From Myroides albus (GTDB lineage: Bacteria; Bacteroidota; Bacteroidia; Flavobacteriales; Flavobacteriaceae), in contig NZ_WMJX01000002.1 in assembly GCF_009711045.1 (NCBI RefSeq), positions 124,001 through 188,000 of the forward strand: a stretch of 64,000 bases of DNA, written 5' to 3'. Position 1 is the first letter of the stretch, and every line of letters begins with the position of its first letter. The notes under the pieces were generated by a model that worked only from the letters and a program-made list of their open reading frames with translations, was not told the origin of the DNA and made no database searches. Positions 16,737-25,796 of this stretch are shown one piece after another. The position numbers and the translations under genes are program-made.

Positions 16737-19518
16737 ATACCCATATATTTTCATCTACTAAAGGCTCATTATCTAATTTATTAGATAAGCTATTAACCCT
16801 TGCAGACAACAACTTACTTCTTCCCATAACAGTTCGGGTAAAAATTATTCTATTCTCCCCTACAAGTTCTGACCACTTTTGCGAAAAGTAAGATACCATC
16901 TCTTTTCTTACACCTAAACAAGTAGGAACAGCGTGATAATCCCTAAAATTCCCCTTTAAAGCTAGAAACGTTCTTCGCTCTATCACATAGCGGGGATTCT
17001 CAATAGGGCTAAATAATTCCTGTATACAGTCACTAAACAAATTCCCTTCTAAAACGGTACCTCCTTCTAAACTGCAAGAAACCCCTCCATTACTACTCTT
17101 CTTAACTACTATATCTAACTCTGAAAAAGGAGTTAGAATCAACTTATATCGCTCCAATGTTAAAGTTACTGCTTTAGCAATGGCAGCAATATCATCACCA
17201 ATATCTACATACTTCCTTGCTAACGAACTATAGCGTTTTCTCTTTTCTCTAATTTTTAGGAAATAAGCAAACACAATGACTTCTAAAGCGAAGTACAACA
17301 AATGATACAAGGAAAGTTGAAATAAATAATACTGAAGTGCAAAAGCAATACAATTGACTAATGTACCTAATATTAAAACCCGATAAGAATACTTTAGATG
17401 AGCTAATGTTTTATTAGTATAAAAAACTCGAGCATCCTCACTATTTTCAAATACTACTGAATTTACTTGCAATGAACTATTGTACACAGCAAAGGGTATT
17501 CCTATAGCATGAACCAATCTTTGTCCTTTTTGAGTAGCGGAGAGCCAACGATTCATTAGATTACTCCTATCTGATGCTACCGTATAGGTAAAGCTATTCT
17601 GCTCCTTAATATCGTCTTCTGTAAGTAAGGAGTGAGATAGACCTAATCGAGCTGTTCCGTTTGAAATAAAAACATCGTCAATACATTCGTGGTTAGATAC
17701 CCCTACAAAACTCTTAAATCGTCTAATTAGCGTTTTCCTATCACTCCCGCCGTCTTCAAGGTCAGCATTGAAAGTAACTAAATGCCAAATATTTGCTGTC
17801 TTTAAAGGATTATCTCTCTGCGCTCTAATTGCACGCCCTCTCATTTGATTTGAGGAAACATAAGAACCTACAAAACTTGCCAAGATCAAACTATTTATAG
17901 CTGGGGCATCCCACCCTTCGCCTAAAAGAGACTTAGTTCCAATTAAAACTTCAATCTCTCCTTCTTCAAAAAGACGGGTAATAATACTAATGATATCGTT
18001 TTTTATACGATCTACAAGACTTACTTCTACATAACTACCATCATACATCAATGGTTTGAGCATTACCTCATCTACCTTGCGAATATGAAGTAGTTCTGTA
18101 AACCTGTTTTTAGCAGATAATGGCATGATAATCAAAGATCCAGTAAGTACACCAAGGCGATTTGTAGAAGAAACTCTTCGTCTAATTTGTTCAAAAATTG
18201 GAACAACCCCTAATTTCTGATGTACCACATCGTTTACTTCACTACTCACATGATATTCTTTTCGAATAAAATCACTTAAGATAACCATGCGTAAATCTGC
18301 CCCCAAGCAATCTTTCTCAAACTCAACGATATCAACAATGCTATTGAGCTTATTTACACTTGAACTCAACAGTGTATTCTCCTTTAAACTATTGGTGAAA
18401 CGGATTAACTTATTACTCATTGCACCATAACGTCTAAGTCGATTTAGCATATGCTCTACTTTTTCCTCATATTCCTCCACTGTATATCGCTCATCTTCCA
18501 CAAAAAAAGGCTTTGATTTAAAGCAGTAAAATTCCAATAACTTCTGCATCCAATCATAATTCAAAGTAGGTACTTTAGCCGTTCTATTACCTAAGACCAA
18601 CAAATGTTCATCATTTATCTCACTGCGAAACTGATGCACATAGATAACGCAGGCCATATAAAACTCTAAATTATCATATATCCAATACAAGTACTCCTTG
18701 GGGCTCTGCATAAATGACAAACCCTCTATATCCTCTAATAAAGTAATATCACTCTTTAGCTTTTCATATATCTCATTTATCCTTGCTCGATTATCTAATA
18801 TCGTTTTACTTTCTTCTCTTTTGGGAATATTAAAATAAATAAAATCTTGATGAGGACATAAATCACCAGCTAAAACAAGTTCTGGAACAAATATCTCTTC
18901 ATCAATAGGTCCATTGAGTTCACAATATCTGGACCATTCACTTATTGTTACATCATAAGGCGGGGTAGCTGTTAAACCGACAACAGTTGGTTTTATCTCC
19001 TGGACGACATAATTAAGTGCTTTCCACCATTCATTCTTTAAATGGTGTGCTTCATCTACTATTAACGTCTTTACTTCCAATTGCTTTAAAAGTGCAACAA
19101 TTCTTGATGCATCGCGTTTGCTAACTTTAACTTCTTCAATATTGTCTATAGCTAAGTCTTCTGAACTTTCTTCCATTCTACTAAAGGAGGCAAACAGTCC
19201 TTGATAGGTAGATACAGTAACAAATTTAGGATCGAATAAACTATACGAAATCCAATCTGGTACTTGATCTGTATTTAAAAACAACTCACAGAATCTATCA
19301 ACCCATTGATTTCGAATAGCAACTGTCGGAGCTAATATTAATGTTGGACGATTCAATCGAAGCATCACCTCTAACCCTAATACTGTTTTTCCAGAGCCAG
19401 GAGGTGCTACCACATGAAGTTTATTATCAGTTAAGTGTTTTTGTAAATTATCCAATACTCTTTGTTGATAACTACGCCAAGGGTACTTAAACTGAATTTC
19501 TGCAGGAAACCTTTTCAA
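16735..19518 (-). CDS. Large DEAH-box superfamily 2 helicase with predicted membrane helices
   Basis: The 927-residue protein has an XPB-like SF2 helicase core. It shows RSYQQ at residues 15-19, Walker A PPGSGKT with K44, Walker B DEAH at 155-158 followed by HLKNEWW, and motif III VGLTATPPYD. Motifs V/VI appear as GTKSLLGEGWDAPAIN and QMRGRAIRAQRD. Unusually, residues about 705-755 contain two strongly hydrophobic stretches (YRVLILGTLVNCIAFALQYYLF, split here as YRVLILGTLVNCIAFAL then QYYLF, and LYHLLYFALEVIVFAYFL), which predict a membrane hairpin beyond the helicase core. The start is TTG; an in-frame stop lies just upstream and no ATG precedes motif I. The C-terminal 170 residues are unrecognised. 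Role is unknown; DNA or RNA remodelling at the membrane or antiphage defence are possibilities. Confidence 0.85.
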   Translation of the reverse strand: MKRFPAEIQFKYPWRSYQQRVLDNLQKHLTDNKLHVVAPPGSGKTVLGLEVMLRLNRPTLILAPTVAIRNQWVDRFCELFLNTDQVPDWISYSLFDPKFVTVSTYQGLFASFSRMEESSEDLAIDNIEEVKVSKRDASRIVALLKQLEVKTLIVDEAHHLKNEWWKALNYVVQEIKPTVVGLTATPPYDVTISEWSRYCELNGPIDEEIFVPELVLAGDLCPHQDFIYFNIPKREESKTILDNRARINEIYEKLKSDITLLEDIEGLSFMQSPKEYLYWIYDNLEFYMACVIYVHQFRSEINDEHLLVLGNRTAKVPTLNYDWMQKLLEFYCFKSKPFFVEDERYTVEEYEEKVEHMLNRLRRYGAMSNKLIRFTNSLKENTLLSSSVNKLNSIVDIVEFEKDCLGADLRMVILSDFIRKEYHVSSEVNDVVHQKLGVVPIFEQIRRRVSSTNRLGVLTGSLIIMPLSAKNRFTELLHIRKVDEVMLKPLMYDGSYVEVSLVDRIKNDIISIITRLFEEGEIEVLIGTKSLLGEGWDAPAINSLILASFVGSYVSSNQMRGRAIRAQRDNPLKTANIWHLVTFNADLEDGGSDRKTLIRRFKSFVGVSNHECIDDVFISNGTARLGLSHSLLTEDDIKEQNSFTYTVASDRSNLMNRWLSATQKGQRLVHAIGIPFAVYNSSLQVNSVVFENSEDARVFYTNKTLAHLKYSYRVLILGTLVNCIAFALQYYLFQLSLYHLLYFALEVIVFAYFLKIREKRKRYSSLARKYVDIGDDIAAIAKAVTLTLERYKLILTPFSELDIVVKKSSNGGVSCSLEGGTVLEGNLFSDCIQELFSPIENPRYVIERRTFLALKGNFRDYHAVPTCLGVRKEMVSYFSQKWSELVGENRIIFTRTVMGRSKLLSARVNSLSNKLDNEPLVDENIWV

Positions 19519-19573
19519 AATATATCTTATCTAATTAAGCCGTAAGCCTTAATTTATTCTTCAAACTAAAGTA

Positions 19574-19617
19574 ATAAAAAAAGCAAATTGAAATAATAAC
19601 AATTATTCCAATTTGCT
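19574..19617 (-). terminator. Terminator of the D-lactate dehydrogenase gene
   Basis: On the minus strand a 9-bp stem (19609-19617 with 19582-19590) contains an inner aataat/attatt stem and is followed by seven T residues. It lies 33 nt after the stop codon of the dehydrogenase gene and upstream of the helicase, so the two are separate units. Confidence 0.8.
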
Positions 19618-19649
19618 TCAACAAAAAACTATGATAGTTTTACTACCTT

Positions 19650-20648
19650 TTATAATTCAGCATTTCGCCCTTCAATTTTATTTGTAGCTTGTAGTTGTTT
19701 TAAATTGTCTAAAGTTACATAGGCGATTTGAGTTAGTGCTTCGTCTGTAAAGAATGCTTGGTGAGCTGTTACCAATACATTTGGAAAAGAAGTTAACAAT
19801 TGCAATCTCTCATCTTCAAGGATTGTTCCTGATAAATCTCTAAAGAATACATTTTCTTCTTGCTCGTAAACATCGATACCCAATGCTCCAATCTTTTTAG
19901 CTCGCAACCCTTGAATAGTTGCTCGCGTATCAATTAACTTACCTCTACTTGTATTAATCAATATAACTCCCTCTTTCATTTTCTCAATAGACTCTGGATT
20001 AATAACGTGCATTGTTTCAGGAGTCAAAGGACAGTGAAGTGAAATAATATCAGACTTAGCAAATATTTCATCTAACTCAACATATCTAATTCCCTCTGCT
20101 TTTAATTTATCATTAGGATACAAATCATATGCAAGTACTTCTGTTCCCAGCGCTTTCATCATTCGACAGAACACTGCACCAATATTACCAGTACCGATAA
20201 CACCTACAGTCTTCTTGTAAATATTAGTACCTAAAAGTCCATTTAAAGAAAAGTTTTGCTCACGTACACGGTTATAAGCCTTGTGAATTTTTCTATTCAA
20301 TGTAAACAACATTGCTAATGTATGCTCAGCTACTGCTTCTGGTGAATATGCAGGAACTCTACATACCTTAATACCAAATTTATGTGCTGTTTCTAAATCC
20401 ACATTATTAAAACCCGCACAACGCAAAGCAATATACTTTACCTTTTTCTCGCTAAGTTTTTCTATTACTGCGGCATCTACCTTGTCATTTACAAAAACAC
20501 AAACAGTGTCAACATCCTCAGTTATTAAATTCACAGTTTGATCATCTAATCCGATATCAAAATACTCCAATTCAAAATTAAAGTCTTTATTACATTTGTT
20601 GAAAAAAGTAATGTCATAAGGTTGTGAAGAAAAAAATGCAATTTTCAT
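19650..20648 (-). CDS. ldhA: D-lactate dehydrogenase (2-hydroxyacid dehydrogenase family)
   Basis: The 332-residue enzyme reduces pyruvate to D-lactate with NADH. It has the D-isomer 2-hydroxyacid dehydrogenase layout. The Rossmann motif VGVIGTGNIG lies at about 148-157, the substrate arginine in LINTSRGKLIDT, the acid in GIDVYEQEENVFF and the catalytic histidine in VTAHQAF. The YEQEENVFFRDLSG segment is characteristic of fermentative D-LDH rather than phosphoglycerate dehydrogenase. It is a single-gene unit with its own -7 box and terminator, consistent with independent control, for example under oxygen limitation. The gene symbol follows the E. coli ortholog. Confidence 0.93.
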   Translation of the reverse strand: MKIAFFSSQPYDITFFNKCNKDFNFELEYFDIGLDDQTVNLITEDVDTVCVFVNDKVDAAVIEKLSEKKVKYIALRCAGFNNVDLETAHKFGIKVCRVPAYSPEAVAEHTLAMLFTLNRKIHKAYNRVREQNFSLNGLLGTNIYKKTVGVIGTGNIGAVFCRMMKALGTEVLAYDLYPNDKLKAEGIRYVELDEIFAKSDIISLHCPLTPETMHVINPESIEKMKEGVILINTSRGKLIDTRATIQGLRAKKIGALGIDVYEQEENVFFRDLSGTILEDERLQLLTSFPNVLVTAHQAFFTDEALTQIAYVTLDNLKQLQATNKIEGRNAEL

Positions 20649-21107
20649 AGCCTAATCCTTTAAGTATTAATATTTATAAATTAAATCAATAATACACCAA
20701 ACATAAAAATTCATATTCAGTGCTCCCTTTTTATTGCTTCATAAAGTTACTTAATATAATTCACATAATACTTTGATATTTTTATATTTTTCACATTAAT
20801 TATACTCAAATACTCTATCTATGCAAATTTATGCCCCTCTTATAAAACATTTGTTAACTAAAAGGACATTTGTCTTAAAACAAAAGCAATTTCACCTTTT
20901 TAAAGCTGGATAATTTCAGAAATTCCACATACTCTTTTCACAAATAAAAAAGAGTAGAAATAAGCTTTCTCTCTCTAATTGTCAACTGATAAATACCAGA
21001 CTTAATCACTGATAATTTCTACGGCTTTTAAATAGTTCTTCCAATATTTTTTCATTATTTTGTGCTTCCCATTTTCTATGTAAAACAAGCTTTTTCAATA
21101 CGCAACA
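20649..21107. other. Divergent intergenic region between ldhA and the acidic protein gene
   Basis: It contains the ldhA promoter on the minus strand. The word acatttgt occurs twice, at 20847-20854 and 20866-20873, 19 bp apart. A near-consensus -7 box (tattttg, one base short) lies shortly before the downstream gene. No coding frame is credible. Confidence 0.5.
20698..20705 (-). promoter_or_regulatory. -7 promoter box of ldhA
   Basis: The minus strand reads tatgtttg, matching TAnnTTTG, and lies 50 nt before the ATG. No TTG element is visible at the expected distance. Confidence 0.55.
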
Positions 21108-22319
21108 ATGATCGCAAAAATTCAACTCAAACTTAATAATGATGTTCTTCTGACTGTTATCAAAATGATAAAACAAACAGACGACTATGTCGTTGAGAAT
21201 GTTACAGATGCACTTCTTATAAGTGTAAAAGAAGACCTAATAACTAAGTTAGAGGACAAGGCAAAAAATATTCAGAAGCAAGTTTCGATACTGGATCACA
21301 ACAAAAAACATTCATTAGTTTTAAAGTATCACGAAGCCTACTCTCTATATAAATTAGTAGAATCAGTAGAAGAAAAAGGAATCTTTAACGATAGTCCACA
21401 CATAAAAAAAATAAAAAAGCTCATCAATGAGCTTCATAGTAAGGTCGACATCTTTGCCAAAGAAGATGATTTTAATGAAGAGGAAGAAGAAACTATAGAC
21501 TTACATATCAATAGCCACCAACAAGCGAAAAATGTAATATTCCCAGAGTTATTTACTTTTAATGATGTTGTGACTAATACTGAGGAAAACTCTCAAAAGA
21601 AATTCAAACCTACAAAAGAAAAAACATCATCAGATTTAGCTACTGAAATAACAGATATACAAGAAGATTGTGAACCCGACCAAGATAGAAGCTCAGATCA
21701 TTTCTTACCAGAAATTGATATACAATCCAATGTAATACAGTTTAGACTCGATGGCTCTTATGATGAAATTACTCCAACAAGAGAAGTAGAACACAGCAAT
21801 AGTGAGGATGATGTTGTTACTAAAGAAGAAGACATAAAAGTTGATGTTGATCAAACGATTGTCAATACAGTTGAAGAAACAACGATTGTTTCAATTAATA
21901 ATGATAACAGCAATCATACTGATCCAAAATCGATTGCGTATCAAGAGTCGTTAGACGATGACAACAATCTTATTTTAGAACTCACTGTCGATTCAGATAC
22001 AAATAGTTGCACGAATAAGGAATCTATTTCTAAAAGTGAATTAGATCCATTCTCTGCCTATTTTGACATTCAAAAGAAAGGATTGAGTAATGAGAAACGA
22101 GATGATTTAAAGGCAGCTGTTGAAATACCAACAATAAATTTGCAGCATGAGGCAAATCAATCAGACGAGAGCGAATTAGATCTGCAGATTGAAGTCTTTA
22201 ACACATCACAAGACAGTCTAAATGATAGTGAAGGTGAAAACACAACAAAACCCGAAAGAAAAAAGAAAGAGAAAAAGAACAACTCTACTTCTTCTGAAGG
22301 ACAGATAAGCTTATTTTAA
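21108..22319 (+). CDS. Acidic protein of unknown function with C-terminal clamp-binding-like motif
   Basis: The 403-residue protein has a helical N-terminal domain of about 115 residues (MIAKIQLKLNNDVLLTV to INELHSKVD). A long, low-complexity, Asp/Glu-rich and probably disordered region follows, then a basic patch (KPERKKKEKKNN). The last residues are GQISLF. QISLF closely fits the bacterial sliding-clamp (DnaN)-binding consensus QL(S/D)LF, and the C-terminal position after a disordered linker is typical of such motifs. No catalytic domain is seen. I infer a clamp-tethered accessory or regulatory protein of replication or repair, but this rests on a five-residue motif. It is monocistronic, bounded by a palindromic terminator. 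Confidence 0.75.
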   Translation: MIAKIQLKLNNDVLLTVIKMIKQTDDYVVENVTDALLISVKEDLITKLEDKAKNIQKQVSILDHNKKHSLVLKYHEAYSLYKLVESVEEKGIFNDSPHIKKIKKLINELHSKVDIFAKEDDFNEEEEETIDLHINSHQQAKNVIFPELFTFNDVVTNTEENSQKKFKPTKEKTSSDLATEITDIQEDCEPDQDRSSDHFLPEIDIQSNVIQFRLDGSYDEITPTREVEHSNSEDDVVTKEEDIKVDVDQTIVNTVEETTIVSINNDNSNHTDPKSIAYQESLDDDNNLILELTVDSDTNSCTNKESISKSELDPFSAYFDIQKKGLSNEKRDDLKAAVEIPTINLQHEANQSDESELDLQIEVFNTSQDSLNDSEGENTTKPERKKKEKKNNSTSSEGQISLF

Positions 22320-22320
22320 A

Positions 22321-22354
22321 ATAGAAAAAAGAGGATATATCCTCTTTTTTCTAT
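22321..22354. terminator. 34-bp perfect palindromic terminator shared by convergent genes
   Basis: The whole 34 bp is its own reverse complement, with a GC-richer core (gaggatatatcctc) flanked by A and T runs. It directly follows the acidic protein gene. The TAG stop of the convergent helical-repeat gene (22351-22353) lies inside it. Confidence 0.85.
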
Positions 22355-23445
22355 TCTACATATTTATTAACTAAAAGACGTTCAAACTCATCCCTTTGCC
22401 AATTGTTTTCGTTTCTTATGTCAAATTTATCTGCCAGTTCGAATGCTTTATTTTTGTAAAACTCGTGTAGAACAGCGAAGTCGTAATTGTCATCTTCACG
22501 GTACACTGAGAGTCTTGGAGATAAACTTAACTTACCTTTACCGCCATCTCTAAAGATCACTGCAGCAAACTTGCTAAAGTAAAACAGTGAGAAATCTTCT
22601 ATTTCTTCACCCCATGAACTTAACTCTTCATAAAGTTCAAGATATCCTTCTTTACCATAAATATAAAGGAGGTACATATACATGGCTTTGGTAGTTGTTA
22701 TACTATTTGTTTTATACAAACCATCGTGATCATACAGCTCTATACCCTTTTCTAAGTGTTCTAATGCATTCTCATGATCATTTATTTTAGAATAGTAAAA
22801 AGCAATTTCTAAATACGCACAAAATGCCGTGATATTGTGTTTATCTCTAACAAAGAAGAACTCTCTTATCTCAGACAAAGCTTCGTCTATACGATCTAAT
22901 GCTAATAGGTTCCCTATTTTAATCTCCTTTTCCCATACAATATTACTTCCGCCACTCAGAGAGTCAATTACTTCGCCTTTACCTAATTCCAAAAACTCTA
23001 AAGACTTTTCAAAGTCCTTAGTTCTAATATAAAATAAAACAAGTAAATGATAATATGACCTTAAACTAAAACTAGCCTTAATGAGTTTATTTTTATAATC
23101 CTCTGCTATATCGAGCATTTGTTGTTTACTAATTGAGGCATTTGCCGTACAGGAAGTAAACATCATATTGTAAAACCACAAGAAATCCTCGTCGTCGAAA
23201 TAACCAGGGTTAGCATCATACACCTCTAACAACCACGAAAAAGCAGGAAAACTCTCTTGACATTCAAAAAGATCTGCTTCCTCATTCATCAATCGCAATC
23301 GCAAATCAAATCCCCAATCAATATCTTGATGAGCATCTGCTATCTGAATAGCTTGCTTTAAGATTTTAATCCCTGCTCGAATATCATCTACCTGTTTTCG
23401 CTGTAATAAGAGTTTCTGAATCTCTAAATTGTGATTTATCCCCAT
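22351..23445 (-). CDS. Helical-repeat (TPR-like) protein of the HSP90 cluster, paralog 1
   Basis: This 364-residue cytosolic protein is one of four paralogs downstream of the HSP90-family gene. Shared landmarks include an N-terminal LEIQKLLL helix, IADAHQDIDWGFDLRLRL, SFPAFSWLLE, a central helical repeat region with TPR-like spacing (HENALEHLEKGIELY), FRDGG near residue 300 and KFDIRN near the end. No catalytic residues or export signal are visible. TPR-type proteins are scaffolds, and in eukaryotes TPR proteins act as HSP90 co-chaperones, so a partner role is plausible but inferred. It lies 48 nt after paralog 2 with no terminator between. Confidence 0.85.
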   Translation of the reverse strand: MGINHNLEIQKLLLQRKQVDDIRAGIKILKQAIQIADAHQDIDWGFDLRLRLMNEEADLFECQESFPAFSWLLEVYDANPGYFDDEDFLWFYNMMFTSCTANASISKQQMLDIAEDYKNKLIKASFSLRSYYHLLVLFYIRTKDFEKSLEFLELGKGEVIDSLSGGSNIVWEKEIKIGNLLALDRIDEALSEIREFFFVRDKHNITAFCAYLEIAFYYSKINDHENALEHLEKGIELYDHDGLYKTNSITTTKAMYMYLLYIYGKEGYLELYEELSSWGEEIEDFSLFYFSKFAAVIFRDGGKGKLSLSPRLSVYREDDNYDFAVLHEFYKNKAFELADKFDIRNENNWQRDEFERLLVNKYVE

Positions 23446-23493
23446 AGCTTAAAAAAATTGTATTTCTTTTATATCGTTATCGTATAGTAATAC

Positions 23494-24567
23494 TTAATTA
23501 CTTTCAAAAAGTCGAACTGTTTCATTGACGAAATTACAGTTGCCATTTCGCTCATCAAATTGTTTTGCATACCCTATTGTTCGCTCTTTAAAGATACTTA
23601 ACATTTCAGACAAATCATAAATCCCATCCTCTTTATAATAAGGTAAATAAGTTGGAAAATTAAAACTTCTTATCCCCCCGTCTTTAAGTAAACAAATAGC
23701 GTATTTCAAGAAAAAGAAACTGTAAAAATCATCTGCCTCATGCTCCCAGATACATACTTGTTCAAAATGTTCCCAACACGATTCATGACCGTATTGATGC
23801 AATAAATACATATACAATATCTTCGCTCTTATGTAGGTAATACAATCATGAGCATTAAACTCAGGTAAATTAGCCTTAGCTAACTCAAAGTATTTATCCT
23901 TTCTATCGTCATTTATTCTATAAAATTCGAAAGCAAATACACAATACGCTTCAAAAGCTGTATTAATATACGAAAAGCGATTATTAAATAAATCCTGAGC
24001 AACGATTAAGGCAGCATCATAATCTTCTAACCCCAAATAGTTATATGCTTCAAGAGATAGTTCAAATGGCATATTATCCGAAAGGTCATCTAAAGGCGAC
24101 TCTTTTATGAGGTCTATCACCTCGCGTGCTTCAACAAATTTTCTAAGCTGCTGAAGCCCTAAAGCTTTCAAATGATGATAACTCCTTAAGCTAAAGCCAT
24201 TCCTTACTAATCTCTTTTTAAAATCCTCAGTAATATGCTCAAGAACCTCTTTTGAAAGACTTGCAATACCGTATGAAGTAGCTGCTAACCACTTATACTC
24301 TCCCATGATCTCTTTTTCATCAAAAGGACTATCGCTTTGGTCTACTTTTTCTAAGATCCAGACAAAAGCAGGATAACTCAATTTTGAACTTGGCGTAAAA
24401 TTCTCTGTGTTAATCAATAACAACCTCGTCTCAAATCCCCAAACTGAATCATTGTGCTTATCTGCGATGCCAATTGCAGTATTCAGTAATTTTAATCTAT
24501 CCTTTGGATTGGGTAGATCTTGACTTTCTAATAAAAGTTTGTGTATCTCTAAAATATAATTTCCCAT
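23494..24567 (-). CDS. Helical-repeat (TPR-like) protein of the HSP90 cluster, paralog 2
   Basis: At 357 residues this is the most diverged of the four paralogs. It keeps the landmarks LEIHKLLLE, IADKHNDSVWGFETRLLLI, SYPAFVWILEKVD, LKDGG, YYKEDGIYDL and QFDERN. It is all-helical, cytosolic and without catalytic motifs. A terminator at 24693-24726 separates it from paralog 3, and a -7 box at 24622-24629 precedes it, so it probably heads its own two-gene unit with paralog 1. The function is unknown; see the HSP90 gene for the inferred link. Confidence 0.85.
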   Translation of the reverse strand: MGNYILEIHKLLLESQDLPNPKDRLKLLNTAIGIADKHNDSVWGFETRLLLINTENFTPSSKLSYPAFVWILEKVDQSDSPFDEKEIMGEYKWLAATSYGIASLSKEVLEHITEDFKKRLVRNGFSLRSYHHLKALGLQQLRKFVEAREVIDLIKESPLDDLSDNMPFELSLEAYNYLGLEDYDAALIVAQDLFNNRFSYINTAFEAYCVFAFEFYRINDDRKDKYFELAKANLPEFNAHDCITYIRAKILYMYLLHQYGHESCWEHFEQVCIWEHEADDFYSFFFLKYAICLLKDGGIRSFNFPTYLPYYKEDGIYDLSEMLSIFKERTIGYAKQFDERNGNCNFVNETVRLFESN

Positions 24568-24621
24568 TCAACTATACCTAATAATAGCTAAAGCAACATA
24601 TTGTTTTTCTTATCGAAAAAA

Positions 24622-24629
24622 CAAATTTA
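24622..24629 (-). promoter_or_regulatory. -7 promoter box before paralog 2
   Basis: The minus strand reads taaatttg (TAnnTTTG) about 55 nt before the ATG of paralog 2 and downstream of the terminator that ends the first part of the cluster. This suggests separate expression of paralogs 2 and 1. Confidence 0.5.
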
Positions 24630-24692
24630 AATACTGCTTTTAAATATACGAAAGTACTTTACTAATGCCGTACTTCTCCAAAATTTCAATAC

Positions 24693-24726
24693 AAAAAAAC
24701 GAAAAGATAAATCTTTTCGTTTTTTT
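24693..24726 (-). terminator. Internal terminator of the HSP90 cluster
   Basis: A stem of up to 16 bp (24693-24708 with 24711-24726) with A and T runs at its ends lies directly after the stop codon of paralog 3. It should end most transcripts of the Sel1-HSP90-paralog 4-paralog 3 unit. Confidence 0.8.
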
Positions 24727-24728
24727 CT

Positions 24729-25793
24729 TTATTGTAATATTTCATCAACTTCTTTGCGGTAAACACCTTTTAAGTCATTGCGTCGATCAAACTGATCTGC
24801 ATAGCTATAAGCTATTTGCTTAAAATGAGTGTACAAATCGAACAAGTCATATATACCGTCACTGCGATAATATGGCAACTGAGATGATAGAGTCAATGCT
24901 TGAGTTCCTCCATCTTTCAACATTGAAGCCATATATTTAGAGAAATTATACACGTGAATATCTTCTGCTCCAATCTGCCATTCACAAACGCGACTAAAGA
25001 ACTCCCAAGTATCAGGATGCTTCTTTTCGTACATATAGCATATCAATTGAGACATAGAGTACCCAACTGAACTGTCATAAGAATCATGAGCGTAATATTC
25101 TTCTAATGCCTTATCAAAATACAATTCAGCTCTTTCATCTCCAATCTTATTCAACTTATAAGCAAAGTGACAAAATGTTTGAAAAGGCATTGAATAACAA
25201 GTTAATTTCTTACTGATTAAGTCTTTAGCCTTCACCAATGATTCTTCTACCCTGCCCGTATCCATAAGTACCTCTACTTTTGTATCTAACTCACAAGCTG
25301 GGCAATTAGTCATATCATCTATTACCTCTCCATCTGCTAAGTCAATATACTCTTGTGCTTTCGCATAATCTCTCAAATGTAAATAATAGCCTGTCATTAC
25401 ATTGTAGTAAGCTCGTAAGCTATATCCATTCTTGACTAATCTACTCTTTAGATCTTCTCCTATCTGCATGATCTGTTCTGTAGAAATAGATGCATTTCGG
25501 TAAGCAGAACAAAACATCCATTTATACTCCCACAAGAAATCAGACTCATCAAAATAATCAGCATTGGTATCACTTGCATTTAAAATCCATGCAAAAGCAG
25601 GGAAACTCTCCTCGCATTTGGATGTATTTCTCTCTTTGCGAATAAGGTCTAAACGCAAATCAAAACCCCAATCAATATCATTGTGCTGATCCGCCAATTG
25701 TATCGCTTCTTTTAACGCTACAACCTTATCGCTAAACTTTTCCATTTGTTCTACTTTAAGTAGAATCTTTTGTATTTCTAAGTTGTAATTCAT
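24729..25793 (-). CDS. Helical-repeat (TPR-like) protein of the HSP90 cluster, paralog 3
   Basis: The 354-residue protein shares with its neighbours the LEIQKILLK start, LADQHNDIDWGFDLRLDL, ESFPAFAWILNASD, FDESDFLWEYKWMF, LKDGG, LPYYRSDGIYDL and QFDRRN. It contains no signal peptide, membrane segment or catalytic motif. Its start lies only 3 nt after the stop of paralog 4, indicating translational coupling. It closes the upstream part of the operon, as a strong terminator follows at once. A protein-interaction role with the HSP90-like ATPase is inferred from context only. Confidence 0.87.
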   Translation of the reverse strand: MNYNLEIQKILLKVEQMEKFSDKVVALKEAIQLADQHNDIDWGFDLRLDLIRKERNTSKCEESFPAFAWILNASDTNADYFDESDFLWEYKWMFCSAYRNASISTEQIMQIGEDLKSRLVKNGYSLRAYYNVMTGYYLHLRDYAKAQEYIDLADGEVIDDMTNCPACELDTKVEVLMDTGRVEESLVKAKDLISKKLTCYSMPFQTFCHFAYKLNKIGDERAELYFDKALEEYYAHDSYDSSVGYSMSQLICYMYEKKHPDTWEFFSRVCEWQIGAEDIHVYNFSKYMASMLKDGGTQALTLSSQLPYYRSDGIYDLFDLYTHFKQIAYSYADQFDRRNDLKGVYRKEVDEILQ

Positions 25794-25796
25794 TAC

